Assembly: GCF_014203425.1 (NCBI RefSeq)
Contig: NZ_JACHJC010000001.1
Span: 3,312,001-3,376,000 of the forward strand
Reading direction: 5' to 3'
Length of the DNA: 64,000 nt
Source of the DNA: Micromonospora echinospora
GTDB taxonomy: Bacteria > Actinomycetota > Actinomycetes > Mycobacteriales > Micromonosporaceae
In this document: positions 1 to 12,000 of the stretch, piece by piece
Position numbering within the stretch: the stretch's first letter is position 1
How the letters are laid out: each line of letters begins with the position of its first letter
The notes under the pieces: generated by a model
The model's database searches: none
What the model was told of the DNA's origin: nothing
The model's input: only the letters and a program-made list of their open reading frames with translations
Made by a program: the position numbers and the translations under genes

Positions 1-3000
1 TGCCGATCGACCGACCACGTCCGCCGGTGCGCGGCCACGACGGCGCCGACGTGGTGTTCGACGTGCCTGCTGAGCTCGCCGAGCGGGTTCGCGAGCGGGC
101 CCGCGAGTTCGATACCACCGCCTTCACCGTGCTGCTCAGCGCCTACCAGGCGATGCTGTCCCGGTTCAGCGGCACCGCCGACGTCGCGGTCGGCACGGTG
201 GTTTCCGGCCGCACCCACGCGGACCTGCAGCGCGTGTTCGGCTACTGCATCAACACGTTGGTGATCCGGGCCCGGTGCGAGGGTGACAGCACGTTCGCCG
301 AACTGCTGCGCCGCGGGCGCGCCACCGTACTGGACGCGTTCGACCACCACGCGGTGCCATTCGCCCAGCTGGTCGACGAACTCGAGCCGGACCGCGACCA
401 GTCCCGCACGCCGATCTTCCAGACCGCCTTCACCCTGCACGAGTACCGCCTCGACACGCTGCAGTTCTCCGAGCTGACCGTCGAGCCGTTCGGTGACGAC
501 GAGGGCATCGCGAAGTACGACCTCACCCTGCAGATGCAGGAGCGCCCGGACGGCACGATCCACGGCCGCCTGCAGTACGCGACCGCGCTGTTCGAGCGGT
601 CGACCGCGGAGCGGCTCGCCACGGCGTTCCAGCGGGTCCTCGCCGCCGCGGTGACCGACCCGGAGGTACGGCTGTCGCGCATCGAGATCCTCAGCGCGGC
701 CGAGCGGGCGGTGGTGGTGGTGCCGCCGGTGTTGGGTGCGGAGGTGGATGTTCTTGCGCATGAGTTGTTTGAGGCGCGGGTGGTGGAGAGTCCTGATGTG
801 GTTGCGGTGGTGGCGGGGGAGAGTCGGTTGTCGTATGGGGAGGTGAATGGGCGGGCGAATCGTTTGGCGTGGTTGTTGCGGGATGTTGGTGTGGGTCCTG
901 AGGATTTGGTTGGGGTGTATTTGGAGCGTGGTCCGGAGTTGGTTCCGGCGTTGTTGGGTGTGGTGAAGTCGGGGGCTGGTTATCTGCCGTTGGATCCGGC
1001 GAATCCGGTGGAGCGGTTGGGTTTCGTGGTGGGTGATGCGGGTGTTCGGGTGGTGGTGACGTCGGCGGGGTTGGCTGCGGGTTTGGCGGGTGTGTTCGAT
1101 GGTCGGGTGATCGTGTTGGACGAGTTGGGTGTTGAGGGTCGGGTGGATGATCCGCCGCGGGTGGCGACGCCGGACAGTGTTCTCTACACGATTTACACGT
1201 CTGGGTCGACCGGTCGTCCCAAGGGTTGTGTCGTGACGCATGCGAATGTGGTGCGTTTGATGCGGGTCTGTGCTGGCGAGTTGGGGATCGACGCGTCGGG
1301 TGTCTGGTCGATGGCTCATTCGTTCGCGTTCGATTTCTCGGTTTTCGAGATGTGGGGTGCGTTGGCGTTCGGTGGCCGGGTGGTGGTGGTTCCGCGGTCG
1401 GTTGCTCGTTCGCCGGAGGATTTCCTGCAGTTGTTGGTCGATGAGCGGGTCACGTTCCTGTCGCAGACGCCGACGGCGTTTCGCGCGTTGGTTGCGGCGG
1501 CGGCGGGCGGGGATGAGCGGGTCGATCGGTTGGCGTTGCGTTCGGTGGTCTTCGGTGGTGAGAAGTTGGAGATCGCCGAGTTGAGGCCGTGGGTTGATCG
1601 GGTTTCTCTCGATCGGGTTGCTCTGGTCAACATGTACGGGATCACCGAGACCACGGTTCATGTGACGGTCCATGGGTTGACGACAGGTGATCTGGCGGCG
1701 CCGGGGGTGAGTCCGGCCGGGGTGGCTTTGCCGGATCTTGCCGTCTATCTGCTCGATCCGTGTGGTGAGCCGGTTCCGGTGGGTGTGCCGGGGGAGATCT
1801 ATGTGGCGGGTCCGGGTGTGGCTCGTGGGTATCTGGGCCGGGCCGCGTTGACGGCGCAGCGGTTCGTGCCGGATCCGTTCGGTGCAGCCGGTACCCGCAT
1901 GTATCGCAGCGGTGATCTGGCCCGGTGGACCGTGCACGGCACGCTGGAATTCCTCGGCCGTGCCGATGACCAGGTCAAGGTCCGTGGTTTCCGGATCGAG
2001 CTCGGTGAGATCAGCGCGGCCCTGTCCGCCTGCGCGGGGGTCCGCGACGCGGTCGCCGTGCTCCGCGAGGACACCCCTGGCGACAAACGCATCGTCGGTT
2101 ACCTCGCGCCGATGGCCGGTCACCGTCCCGACTCGCGGGTGGTCCGTGACCAGTTGGCCCGTACGCTGCCCGACTACATGGTCCCCGCGGCGCTGGTCGA
2201 GATCGACGCGATCCCGGTCACCGCCAACGGCAAACTCGACAAGCGCGCCCTACCCGCCCCCGACGGCACCCACCTACGCACCGCCGGCGAGTACCTCGCG
2301 CCGCGCGACGCCACCGAGGACGCCGTCGCCGCGGTGTGGCGCAGCGTGCTCGGCGTCGAGCGGGTCGGCATCACCGACAGCTTCTTCGATCTGGGCGGCG
2401 ACTCGATGCGCGCGGTCGCGCTGGTCGGCGCCCTGCGCGAGGCGGGCTACCAGGTCAGCGTCCGCGACGTGTTCGAGCACCGGACGGTGGCCCGGCTGGT
2501 CGAGTTCGCCGGCGAGGCGGGCGGGGACGCGGTCGACCGTCCCGTACAGCCGTTCGAGCTGATCGACGAGGCCGACCGGGCCCTGCTGCCGGACGGCGTC
2601 GTCGACGCCTACCCGCTCGGCCAGAACCAGCTCGGCATGGCCATCGAGATGTTGGCCGACAACGAGCAGAACAACTACCACAACGTGTCGGCGTACTGGA
2701 TCCACGACGACCAACCGTTCTCGCCCGGCAGTTTCGCCGAGGCCGGGCGACTCGTCGTGGCCCGGCACGAGGCGTTGCGGACGTCGATCGAACTGACCGC
2801 GTACTCGCGTCCAATGCAGATCGTGCACGCCCACGCCGAGATGACCACCGACGTCTGGGACTGCACCGGGCTGACCGCCGACGAGGTACGCGCCGAGGTG
2901 GAGGCGTTCGGCGTACGGGAGCGCGCGCACCCGTTCGACCTCGCCGTGCCCGCGCTGATGCGCTTCCATGCGCACACCACCGACCTCGGCGGTTGGTGGA

Positions 3001-6000
3001 TCTCCCTCGTCGAGTGCCACCCGATCCTCGAAGGGTGGAGCTACCACTCGTTGCTGATGGAGTTCGTCACCACGTACCTGACGCTGCGCGCCGGGCAGAC
3101 GCCGGACGCCGTCGAGCCGCCGCCCGTCCGGTTCGCCGACGCGATCGCGGGAGAGCTGGCCGCGATGGAGTCGGAGAGCGACCGGGAGTACTGGCGCGAT
3201 CTGGTGAACTCGCACGCGCCGCTGGTGCTGCCGGCGAGCTGGGGTGACCCGGAGGCGGGTGTCGCCGCGCCGTACAAGACCGGCTTCTCCTGGCGGGACC
3301 TGGAGGCCGGGCTGCGGGCGCTGGCCGCCGCGACCGGCACCTCGATGAAGGCGATCATGCTGTCCGCCCACCTCAAGGTGATGAGCCAGCTCACCGACGA
3401 GGACGTCTTCCACACCGGCCTGGTCTGCGACGTCCGGCCCGAGGTGACCGGCGCCGACCGGGTGTACGGCATGTTCCTCAACACGCTGCCGTTTCCGTAC
3501 ACCCGGGGTGCCGACACCTGGGGGCGGCTGGTCCGGGACGTGTTCGCGGCGGAGGTGGACCTCTGGGGACACCGCCGCTTCCCGTTGCCGGCCGTGCTGC
3601 GCGAGTGGTCGGGCAGCGGCCGACTCATGGACGTGTACTTCAACTACCAGGACTTCCGGCAGCTTGACACCGAGGTGGTCGACGCCAACTCCGGCATGGA
3701 TGACAGCCCGACCGAGTTTCCGCTGACAGTCGCCTCCCGTGCCGGCTATCTGATCCTGACTGCCAACCGGCGCTACCTGACGACCGCAGCCGCGGACAGC
3801 CTCGCCGCGATGTACCGCGCAGTGCTGCAGAGCATGGCCGCCGAGGGTGAGCAGGGCGACGCGCGCGCGGTGTACCTGTCGGCGGCCGAGCGGGCCGCGC
3901 TGGTGGCGCCTCCGGTCGTGCGCGCCGGTACCGACGTGCTGGTGCACGAGTTGTTTGAGGCTTGGGTGGCGCGGGGGTCGGGGTTGGTGGCGGTGGTGGC
4001 GGGTGGGGTGGAGCTTTCGTATGGGGAGGTGAATGCGCGGGCGAATCGTTTGGCGTGGTTGTTGCGTGGTGTGGGGGTGGGTCCGGAGGATTTGGTGGGG
4101 GTGCATTTGGAGCGTGGGGTTGATTTGGTTCCAGCGTTGTTGGGTGTGTTGAAGTCGGGGGCGGGTTATCTGCCGTTGGATCCGGCGCAGCCGTTGGGGC
4201 GTCTGGGTTTTGTGGTGGGTGATGCGGGTGTTCGGGTGGTGGTGACGTCGGCGGCTTTGGCTGGGGGCTTGGCGGAGGTGTTCGATGGTCGGGTGATCGT
4301 GTTGGACGAGTTGGGTGTTGAGGGTCGGGTGGATGATCCTCCGCGGGTGTCGACGCCGGAGAATGTGGTTTACACGATTTACACGTCTGGTTCGACGGGT
4401 CGGCCCAAGGGTGTGGTGTTGACGCATCGGAATGTGACCCGGTTGTTGGACGCGGCGCAGGAGCATTATGCGTTCGACGAGTCGGATGTGTGGTCGATGG
4501 CTCATTCGTATGGGTTCGACGTGTCGGTGTTCGAGATGTGGGGGGCGTTGGCGTTCGGTGGTCGTCTGGTGGTGGTGCCGCGGGATGTGGCGCGTTCGCC
4601 GGGGGATTTCCTGGACTTGTTGGTTGATCAGCAGGTGACGGTGTTGTCGCAGACGCCGACGGCGTTTCGTTCGGTGGTGGCCGCGGCGGCTGAGGGTGAT
4701 CCTCGGGTGCGGCGGCTGGGTCTGCGCGCGGTGATCTTCGCGGGTGAGCGGTTGGAGGTGGCCGGGCTCAAGCCGTGGGTTGACCGGGTCGGGTTGGGTC
4801 GGGTCGCGTTGGTGAACATGTATGGGATCACCGAGACGACGGTGCATACCACCTACCACCGGTTGACCAGGCGGGATCTGGAGCCTGGGGCGGGCAACGC
4901 GATTGGTCGGCCGTTGTCGGATCTGGCGGTGTACCTGCTCGACGCCGGTGGGCGTGCGGTGCCGTTCGGGGTGACCGGTGAGATCTATGTGGCGGGGCCG
5001 GGTGTGGCTCGTGGGTATCTGGGTCGGGCGGCGTTGACCGCGCAGCGGTTCGTGCCGGATCCGTTCGGTGCGGCGGGTAGTCGTATGTATCGCAGTGGTG
5101 ATTTGGCTCTTCGGCGTCCTGACGGGACGCTGGAGTTCCTGGGCCGGGCCGATGACCAGGTGAAGATTCGTGGTTTCCGGATCGAGCTCGGTGAGATCAA
5201 CGTGGCGTTGTCCGGTTGTGCCGGGGTGCGTGAGGCGGTCACCGTGTTGGCCGAGGACGGTCGTCTGGTCGGCTACCTGGTGCCGGTGCACGGTCAGCGT
5301 CTCGATCCGCGGGTGATCCGGGAGACCATCTCCCGGGTACTGCCGGAGTACATGGTCCCGGCCGCGTACGTCGAGATCGACGCGATCCCACTGACCAACA
5401 ACGGCAAACTCGACAAACGCGCCCTGCCCGCGTACGGCGAGCAGGTCTACGACCGCGATCGCTACGTCGCCCCACGCACGCCCGACGAGGAGCGGATGGC
5501 GACGATCTGGGCGCACGCGCTCAAGGTCGAGCGGGTCGGCGTCGACGACGACTTCTTCGAGCTCGGCGGCGACTCGATCCGCGCGGTCAGCCTGGTGGGC
5601 GCGCTACAGGCGGCAGGCTTCGCGGTCGGGGCGCTCGACGTCTTCCAGCACACCACGATCGCGCAGCTGTGCGCATCGGCGACCGGTAACGAGATTCCGC
5701 CGTCGCCGGTGCACGCGGTGAGCCCGTTCGAGCTGATCGGCGACGAGGACCGGGCCCGGCTGCCGGAAGGGCTGGACGACGCGTACCCGCTCCTGCGGAC
5801 GCAGACCGGGATGCTGGTCGAGACTCTCGCCTCCGGCGACCAGGCCAACTACCACGATTTCACGTCGTTCCTGGTCCGCGACGACGCGCCGTTCGACGCC
5901 GAGTTGTTCCGCGAGGCGGTCACGGTGGTCGGACGCCGGCACGACATCCTGCGCACCTCGGTCGATCTGACCGGATACACCGTGCCCATGCAGCTCGTGC

Positions 6001-9000
6001 ACCACGAGGTCACGATCCCGGTGGCCTGCCACGACCTGCGCCACTTTGACCCGGCCGACCTGCCGGACCGGTTGGTCGCGTTCGCCGCGACCGAGCGGGC
6101 CACCCCGTTCGACCTGTCGTCGCCGTTGCCGCTGCTGCGGATCACCGTGCACGTGCAGACCGACGACTCCTGGCGACTGTCGTTCACCAAGAGCCACGCC
6201 CTGCTTGAGGGCTGGAGTTACCACCAGCTGCTCAAGGAACTCGTCGAGGTGCTGCGCGCGCTGCGCGACGGCATCGAGATCCGCTACGAGGCGCCGCCGG
6301 TCCGGTTCGCCGACACCGTCGCGGCCGAACTGGCCTCGCTCGCCTCGGATGCCGACCGCGACTTCTGGCACGGCCTGGTCGCCGAGTACGAGCCGCTGTC
6401 CCTGCCCGAAGACTGGCACGGCGACCTGGCCGTGCCGGCCGAGCGGATCGACGCCGGGTTCTCCTTCCAGGAACTCGAACCCGGCCTGCGCGAGCTGGCC
6501 GCCAAGACCGGCGTGCCGTTCAAGGCCGTGCTGCTCGGCGCGCACCTGAAGGTGATGAGCCAGCTCACCGGTGCGGAGCGGTTCTTCACCGGCCTGGTCG
6601 GGCACGTGCGGCCCGAGGTTCAGGGCTCGGAGCGGCTGATCGGCATGTACATCACCACGCTGCCCCACCCGTCCGCCCGCGACGCCGCCACCTGGGGAGA
6701 CCTGGTGCGCCGGGTGTTCGAGGACGAGGCGGCGGCCTGGCCGCACCGCGCGTACCCGATGCCGGCGATTGCGTCGGGCGGACGGCGCCTGATCGACACG
6801 TTCTTCAGCTACCTCGACTTTCACCTGTTGGACGAGGGAGACGTGGTCGACGAGGGCAACGGCATCAACCGGACCGCGATGGAATTCGGCCTCGCGGTGA
6901 CCGCGATCGGCGGCATCCTCGGCCTGCGCAGCAACACCCACGTGCTGTCCCGCGAGAACATCGACCGGATCGCCGGCATGTACCGAGCGGTACTGACGAG
7001 CATGGCCGCGGACGGCGAGCAGGGCGACGCGCGGGCGACGTACCTGCCGTCGGCCGAGCGGGCGGTGGTGGTGGTGCCGCCGGTGTTGGGTGCGGAGGTG
7101 GATGTTCTTGCGCATGAGTTGTTTGAGGCGCGGGTGGTGGAGAGTCCTGATGTGGTTGCGGTGGTGGCGGGGGAGAGTCGGTTGTCGTATGGGGAGGTGA
7201 ATGGGCGGGCGAATCGTTTGGCGTGGTTGTTGCGGGATGTTGGTGTGGGTCCTGAGGATTTGGTTGGGGTGTATTTGGAGCGTGGTCCGGAGTTGGTTCC
7301 GGCGTTGTTGGGTGTGGTGAAGTCGGGGGCTGGTTATCTGCCGTTGGATCCGGCGAATCCGGTGGAGCGGTTGGGTTTCGTGGTGGGTGATGCGGGTGTT
7401 CGGGTGGTGGTGACGTCGGCGGGGTTGGCTGCGGGTTTGGCGGGTGTGTTCGATGGTCGGGTGATCGTGTTGGACGAGTTGGGTGTTGAGGGTCGGGTGG
7501 ATGATCCGCCGCGGGTGGCGACGCCGGACAGTGTTCTCTACACGATTTACACGTCTGGGTCGACCGGTCGTCCCAAGGGTTGTGTCGTGACGCATGCGAA
7601 TGTGGTGCGTTTGATGCGGGTCTGTGCTGGCGAGTTGGGGATCGACGCGTCGGGTGTCTGGTCGATGGCTCATTCGTTCGCGTTCGATTTCTCGGTTTTC
7701 GAGATGTGGGGTGCGTTGGCGTTCGGTGGCCGGGTGGTGGTGGTTCCGCGGTCGGTTGCTCGTTCGCCGGAGGATTTCCTGCAGTTGTTGGTCGATGAGC
7801 GGGTCACGTTCCTGTCGCAGACGCCGACGGCGTTTCGCGCGTTGGTTGCGGCGGCGGCGGGCGGGGATGAGCGGGTCGATCGGTTGGCGTTGCGTTCGGT
7901 GGTCTTCGGTGGTGAGAAGTTGGAGATCGCCGAGTTGAGGCCGTGGGTTGATCGGGTTTCTCTCGATCGGGTTGCTCTGGTCAACATGTACGGGATCACC
8001 GAGACCACGGTTCATGTGACGGTCCATGGGTTGACGACAGGTGATCTGGCGGCGCCGGGGGTGAGTCCGGCCGGGGTGGCTTTGCCGGATCTTGCCGTCT
8101 ATCTGCTCGATCCGTGTGGTGAGCCGGTTCCGGTGGGTGTGCCGGGGGAGATCTATGTGGCGGGTCCGGGTGTGGCTCGTGGGTATCTGGGCCGGGCCGC
8201 GTTGACGGCGCAGCGGTTCGTGCCGGATCCGTTCGGTGCAGCCGGTACCCGCATGTATCGCAGCGGTGATCTGGCCCGGTGGACCGTGCACGGCACGCTG
8301 GAATTCCTCGGCCGTGCCGATGACCAGGTCAAGGTCCGTGGTTTCCGGATCGAGCTCGGTGAGATCAGCGCGGCCCTGTCCGCCTGCGCGGGGGTCCGCG
8401 ACGCGGTCGCCGTGCTCCGCGAGGACACCCCTGGCGACAAACGCATCGTCGGTTACCTCGCGCCGATGGCCGGTCACCGTCCCGACTCGCGGGTGGTCCG
8501 TGACCAGTTGGCCCGTACGCTGCCCGACTACATGGTCCCCGCGGCGCTGGTCGAGATCGACGCGATCCCGGTCACCGCCAACGGCAAACTCGACAAGCGC
8601 GCCCTACCCGCCCCCGACGGCACCCACCTACGCACCGCCGGCGAGTACCTCGCGCCGCGCACCCCGCTGGAGCAGCAGCTCGCGCTGGTCTGGGCGCAGG
8701 TGCTGGACCTGCCGCAGGCCGGCGTCGAGGACTCGTTCTTCGACGTCGGCGGCGACTCGATCCGCGCGATCGCGCTGGTGGGTGCGGTCCGCGCGGCCGG
8801 ACACGACGTCTCGGTCACCGATGTGTTCGAGCGGCGTACGGTCGCCGAGCTCGCCGAGTTGATCGGCAGCCGTACGGCGCCCGCCGAGCCGCACCAGGCC
8901 ACCGCACCGTTTGCGCTGGTCGGCGCGGCGGATCGGCGGCGGGTGCCGGACGGGGTCGTGGACGCGTACCCGCTGCTCCAGGCGCAGGCCGGCATGCTGT

Positions 9001-12000
9001 TCGAGTTGGAGGCCGGCGATTCGCCGAACTACCACAGCACCGGCGGCTACAAGGTGATCGACGACGCGCCGTTCGACGTCGAGGCGCTGCGGGCCGCCGT
9101 ACGCACGGTCTGCGCCCGGCACGAGGCGCTGCGCACGTCGTTCGACCTGTCGACGTACTCGATCCCGCTTCAGTTGGTGCATGAAAAGGCTGAGGCGCCG
9201 GTCAGCGTCCAGGACCTGCGCGGGTTGGACGCCGAGGCGGTCGACGCGGCCCTGCGCGACCACGTCGCCCGCGAGCAGTCCCGGCCGATCGACCCGGCCG
9301 CGGTGCCGCAGCTGCGGATCGGCGCGCTGGTCGCCGACGACGGCTGGTGGCTCGCGCTGTCCCGGTCGCACATGATCACGGAGGGCTGGAGCCAGCACGA
9401 GATGCTCATGGATCTCGTCGAGTGCTACCGGGCGCTGCGTGACGGTGTCACCCCGGCGCCGGCGGAGACTCCCGGGGTACGGTTCGCCGACTCGGTCGCC
9501 GCTGAACTCGCCGCGCTGGAGTCCCCGCAGCACCGGGCGTTCTGGCAGGCGGTCGTCGACGACCGCGCGCCGTTCCGCCTGCCCGCGAGCTGGGGCGACC
9601 AGACCGTGGCCGACGAGGCCTACCAGCTCACCGTGCCCGCGATGGATCTGGAGGCGCCGCTGCGCGCGCTCGCCATGAGCTCGCGGACCTCGGTCAAGAG
9701 CGTGCTGCTCGCAGCCCACCTCAAGGTGCTCAGCCAGCTCACCAACGAGCCAGCCTTCCACGCCGGGCTGGTCTGCGACACCCGCCTCGAGGTGCTCGGC
9801 GCCGACCGGGTGCACGGCATGTTCCTCAACACGCTGCCGATCCCGTACGACCGGACCGCCCGCACCTGGCGGCAGCTCGTCCGCGCGGTGTTCGACGCCG
9901 AGGTTGCCCTGTGGCCGCACCGCCGGTACCCGCTGGCCGGGGTGGCCCGGTTGGCCGGTGGCTCCGGCCGGCTCGTCGACGTCATCTTCAACTACCAGGA
10001 CTTCCACAACCTCGACGCGGAGCAGATCGACCTTGCCGCGGGTTTCGGCTCCGGCACCAACGAGTTCGCGCTGACCGTCACCACCTCCAACGGCGGTCTC
10101 ACGCTCAAGACCCGTACCTCGGTGCTGTCTCGGGGGCATGCTGAGCGTTTGGCGTCGATGTATCGGTTGGTGTTGGAGGCGATGGCGGCTGATTCGGAGG
10201 GTGATGCGTCGCGGGTGTTGTTGCCGGTTGGTGAGGTGGGGGTGGTTTCTGGTTGGGAGGTTGGGGTTGAGGGTGTGGTGAGTGGGTGTCCGGTGTCGTT
10301 GGCGTTGGTGGAGCGGGCGGGGCGGGATCCGGGTGCGGTGGCGGTTCGTGGGGTGGGGTTTGAGCTTTCGTTTGGTGAGTTGGTGGGTCGGGCGGGTGCG
10401 GTGGCTGAGTCGTTGCGGGCGGTGGGGGTGGCTCGTGGTGATCGGGTGGGTGTGGTGGTGGAGCGTGGTGAGTGGTTGCATGCGGCGTTGTTGGGTGTGT
10501 GGTTTGTGGGGGCGGCTTATGTTCCGGTGGATCCTGGGTTTCCGGTGGGTCGGGTGCGGTCGATGGTGGATGGTGCGGCTGCGGTGGTGACGCATGGGGA
10601 TCGGGTGGGGGTGTTTGAGGGTCCGGTGGTGGTGGTGGATGGTTTGGGGTTGGTGGATGTTGAGCCGGTTGGGGTGGATCCGGATGAGTTGGCGTATGTG
10701 ATTTTCACGTCTGGGTCGACGGGACGTCCGAAGGGTGTGGGGGTGTCGCACCGTGGTTTGGCGAATCATGTGGGTTGGGCGGTTCGGGATCTTGTGGGGG
10801 CGGGGTCTGTGGTGGGTGGTGGTGTGGGTGGGGCGGTGTTTTCGTCGGTGGCGTTTGATTTGGTGGTGCCGAATGTGTGGGCGCCGTTGTTGGCTGGTCA
10901 GCCGGTGGTGGTGTTGCCGCAGGATCTGGATTTGTCGGAGTTGGGGTCGGCGTTGTTGTCGTGGGGTCCGTTTGCGTTTCTCAAGCTGACTCCGGGTCAT
11001 TTGGAGGTGTTGTCGCAGCAGTTGTCTGTGGATCAGGTGCGTGATCTGGCTGGGGTGTTGGTGGTGGCTGGTGAGGCGTTGCCGGGTGTGTTGGCAAGTC
11101 GTTATTCGGGTTCGGGTCGTCTGGTGAATGAGTATGGCCCGACTGAGGCGTCGGTGGGTACTTCTGTGTATCGGGTTCCTGCTGATTGTGGTTCGGGTGT
11201 GGTTCCGATCGGTGTGCCGTTGCCCGGGATGGTGGGGCGGGTTTTGGATGGGCGGTTGAATCAGGTTCCGGTGGGGGCTGTGGGTGAGTTGTTCGTGGGT
11301 GGTGTGGGTGTCGCTCGTGGCTATGTGGATTTGCCGGGGTTGACGGCGCGGCGGTTCGTTCCTGATCCGTATGGTCCGGCGGGTTCTCGTTTGTATCGCT
11401 CGGGGGATGTGGTTCGGTGGCGTGGCGACGGGGTGCTCGAGTATCTGGGTCGTTCTGATGATCAGGTCAAGATTCGTGGTTATCGGGTGGAGATCGGTGA
11501 GGTTGAGGCGGTGCTGAATGAGCATCCGTCGGTGGCTGAGGCGCGGGTGTTGCTCATCGAGGGTCGGTTGATCGGGTATGTCGTGGGTGCGGGTTTCGTC
11601 GATGCCGAGGTGCGGGCGTTCTGCGCGGGGCGTCTGCCGGAGTACATGGTCCCGGCCGTGTTCGTGGTGCTCGACGCGATGCCGTTGACCGCCAACGGCA
11701 AACTCGACCGCCGCGCCCTGCCGCCGCCCCCGGCCGCCGAGCCGGCGCTCGCCGACGACACCCCGATGACCGATGTCGAGACCGCGGTTGCCGAGGCGTG
11801 GCAGCGCGCCCTGAACACGGCGCCGATCGGCCGGCACGACAGGTTCTTCGAGCGCGGCGGCGACTCGATCCGGGCCGTCGCCGTCGTCGGCGCGCTGCGG
11901 GGCCTCGGCTACGACCTGACCGTGCGCGACGTTTTCGCCCAGCGCACGGTCGCCGACCTGGCCGCCGTCCTCGCTACCCGCGGCACCGCGGCCGAGGCGC

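Noticed and set aside
27..30. GTG at 27 as the start of the giant NRPS
   Set aside because: The frame is open from base 3 and the codons before 27 encode a normal stretch of a C domain, so the real start lies upstream of the window.
2550..3860. Reading the internal C domains as classical dual epimerisation/condensation domains
   Set aside because: The extra N-terminal HHxxxxGD motif of dual C/E domains is not seen in any of the seven. The question of epimerisation is kept only as a hypothesis.
2274..8477. Two other long minus-strand frames (1080 and 957 residues)
   Set aside because: Same reason: antisense shadows of the NRPS A and C domains.
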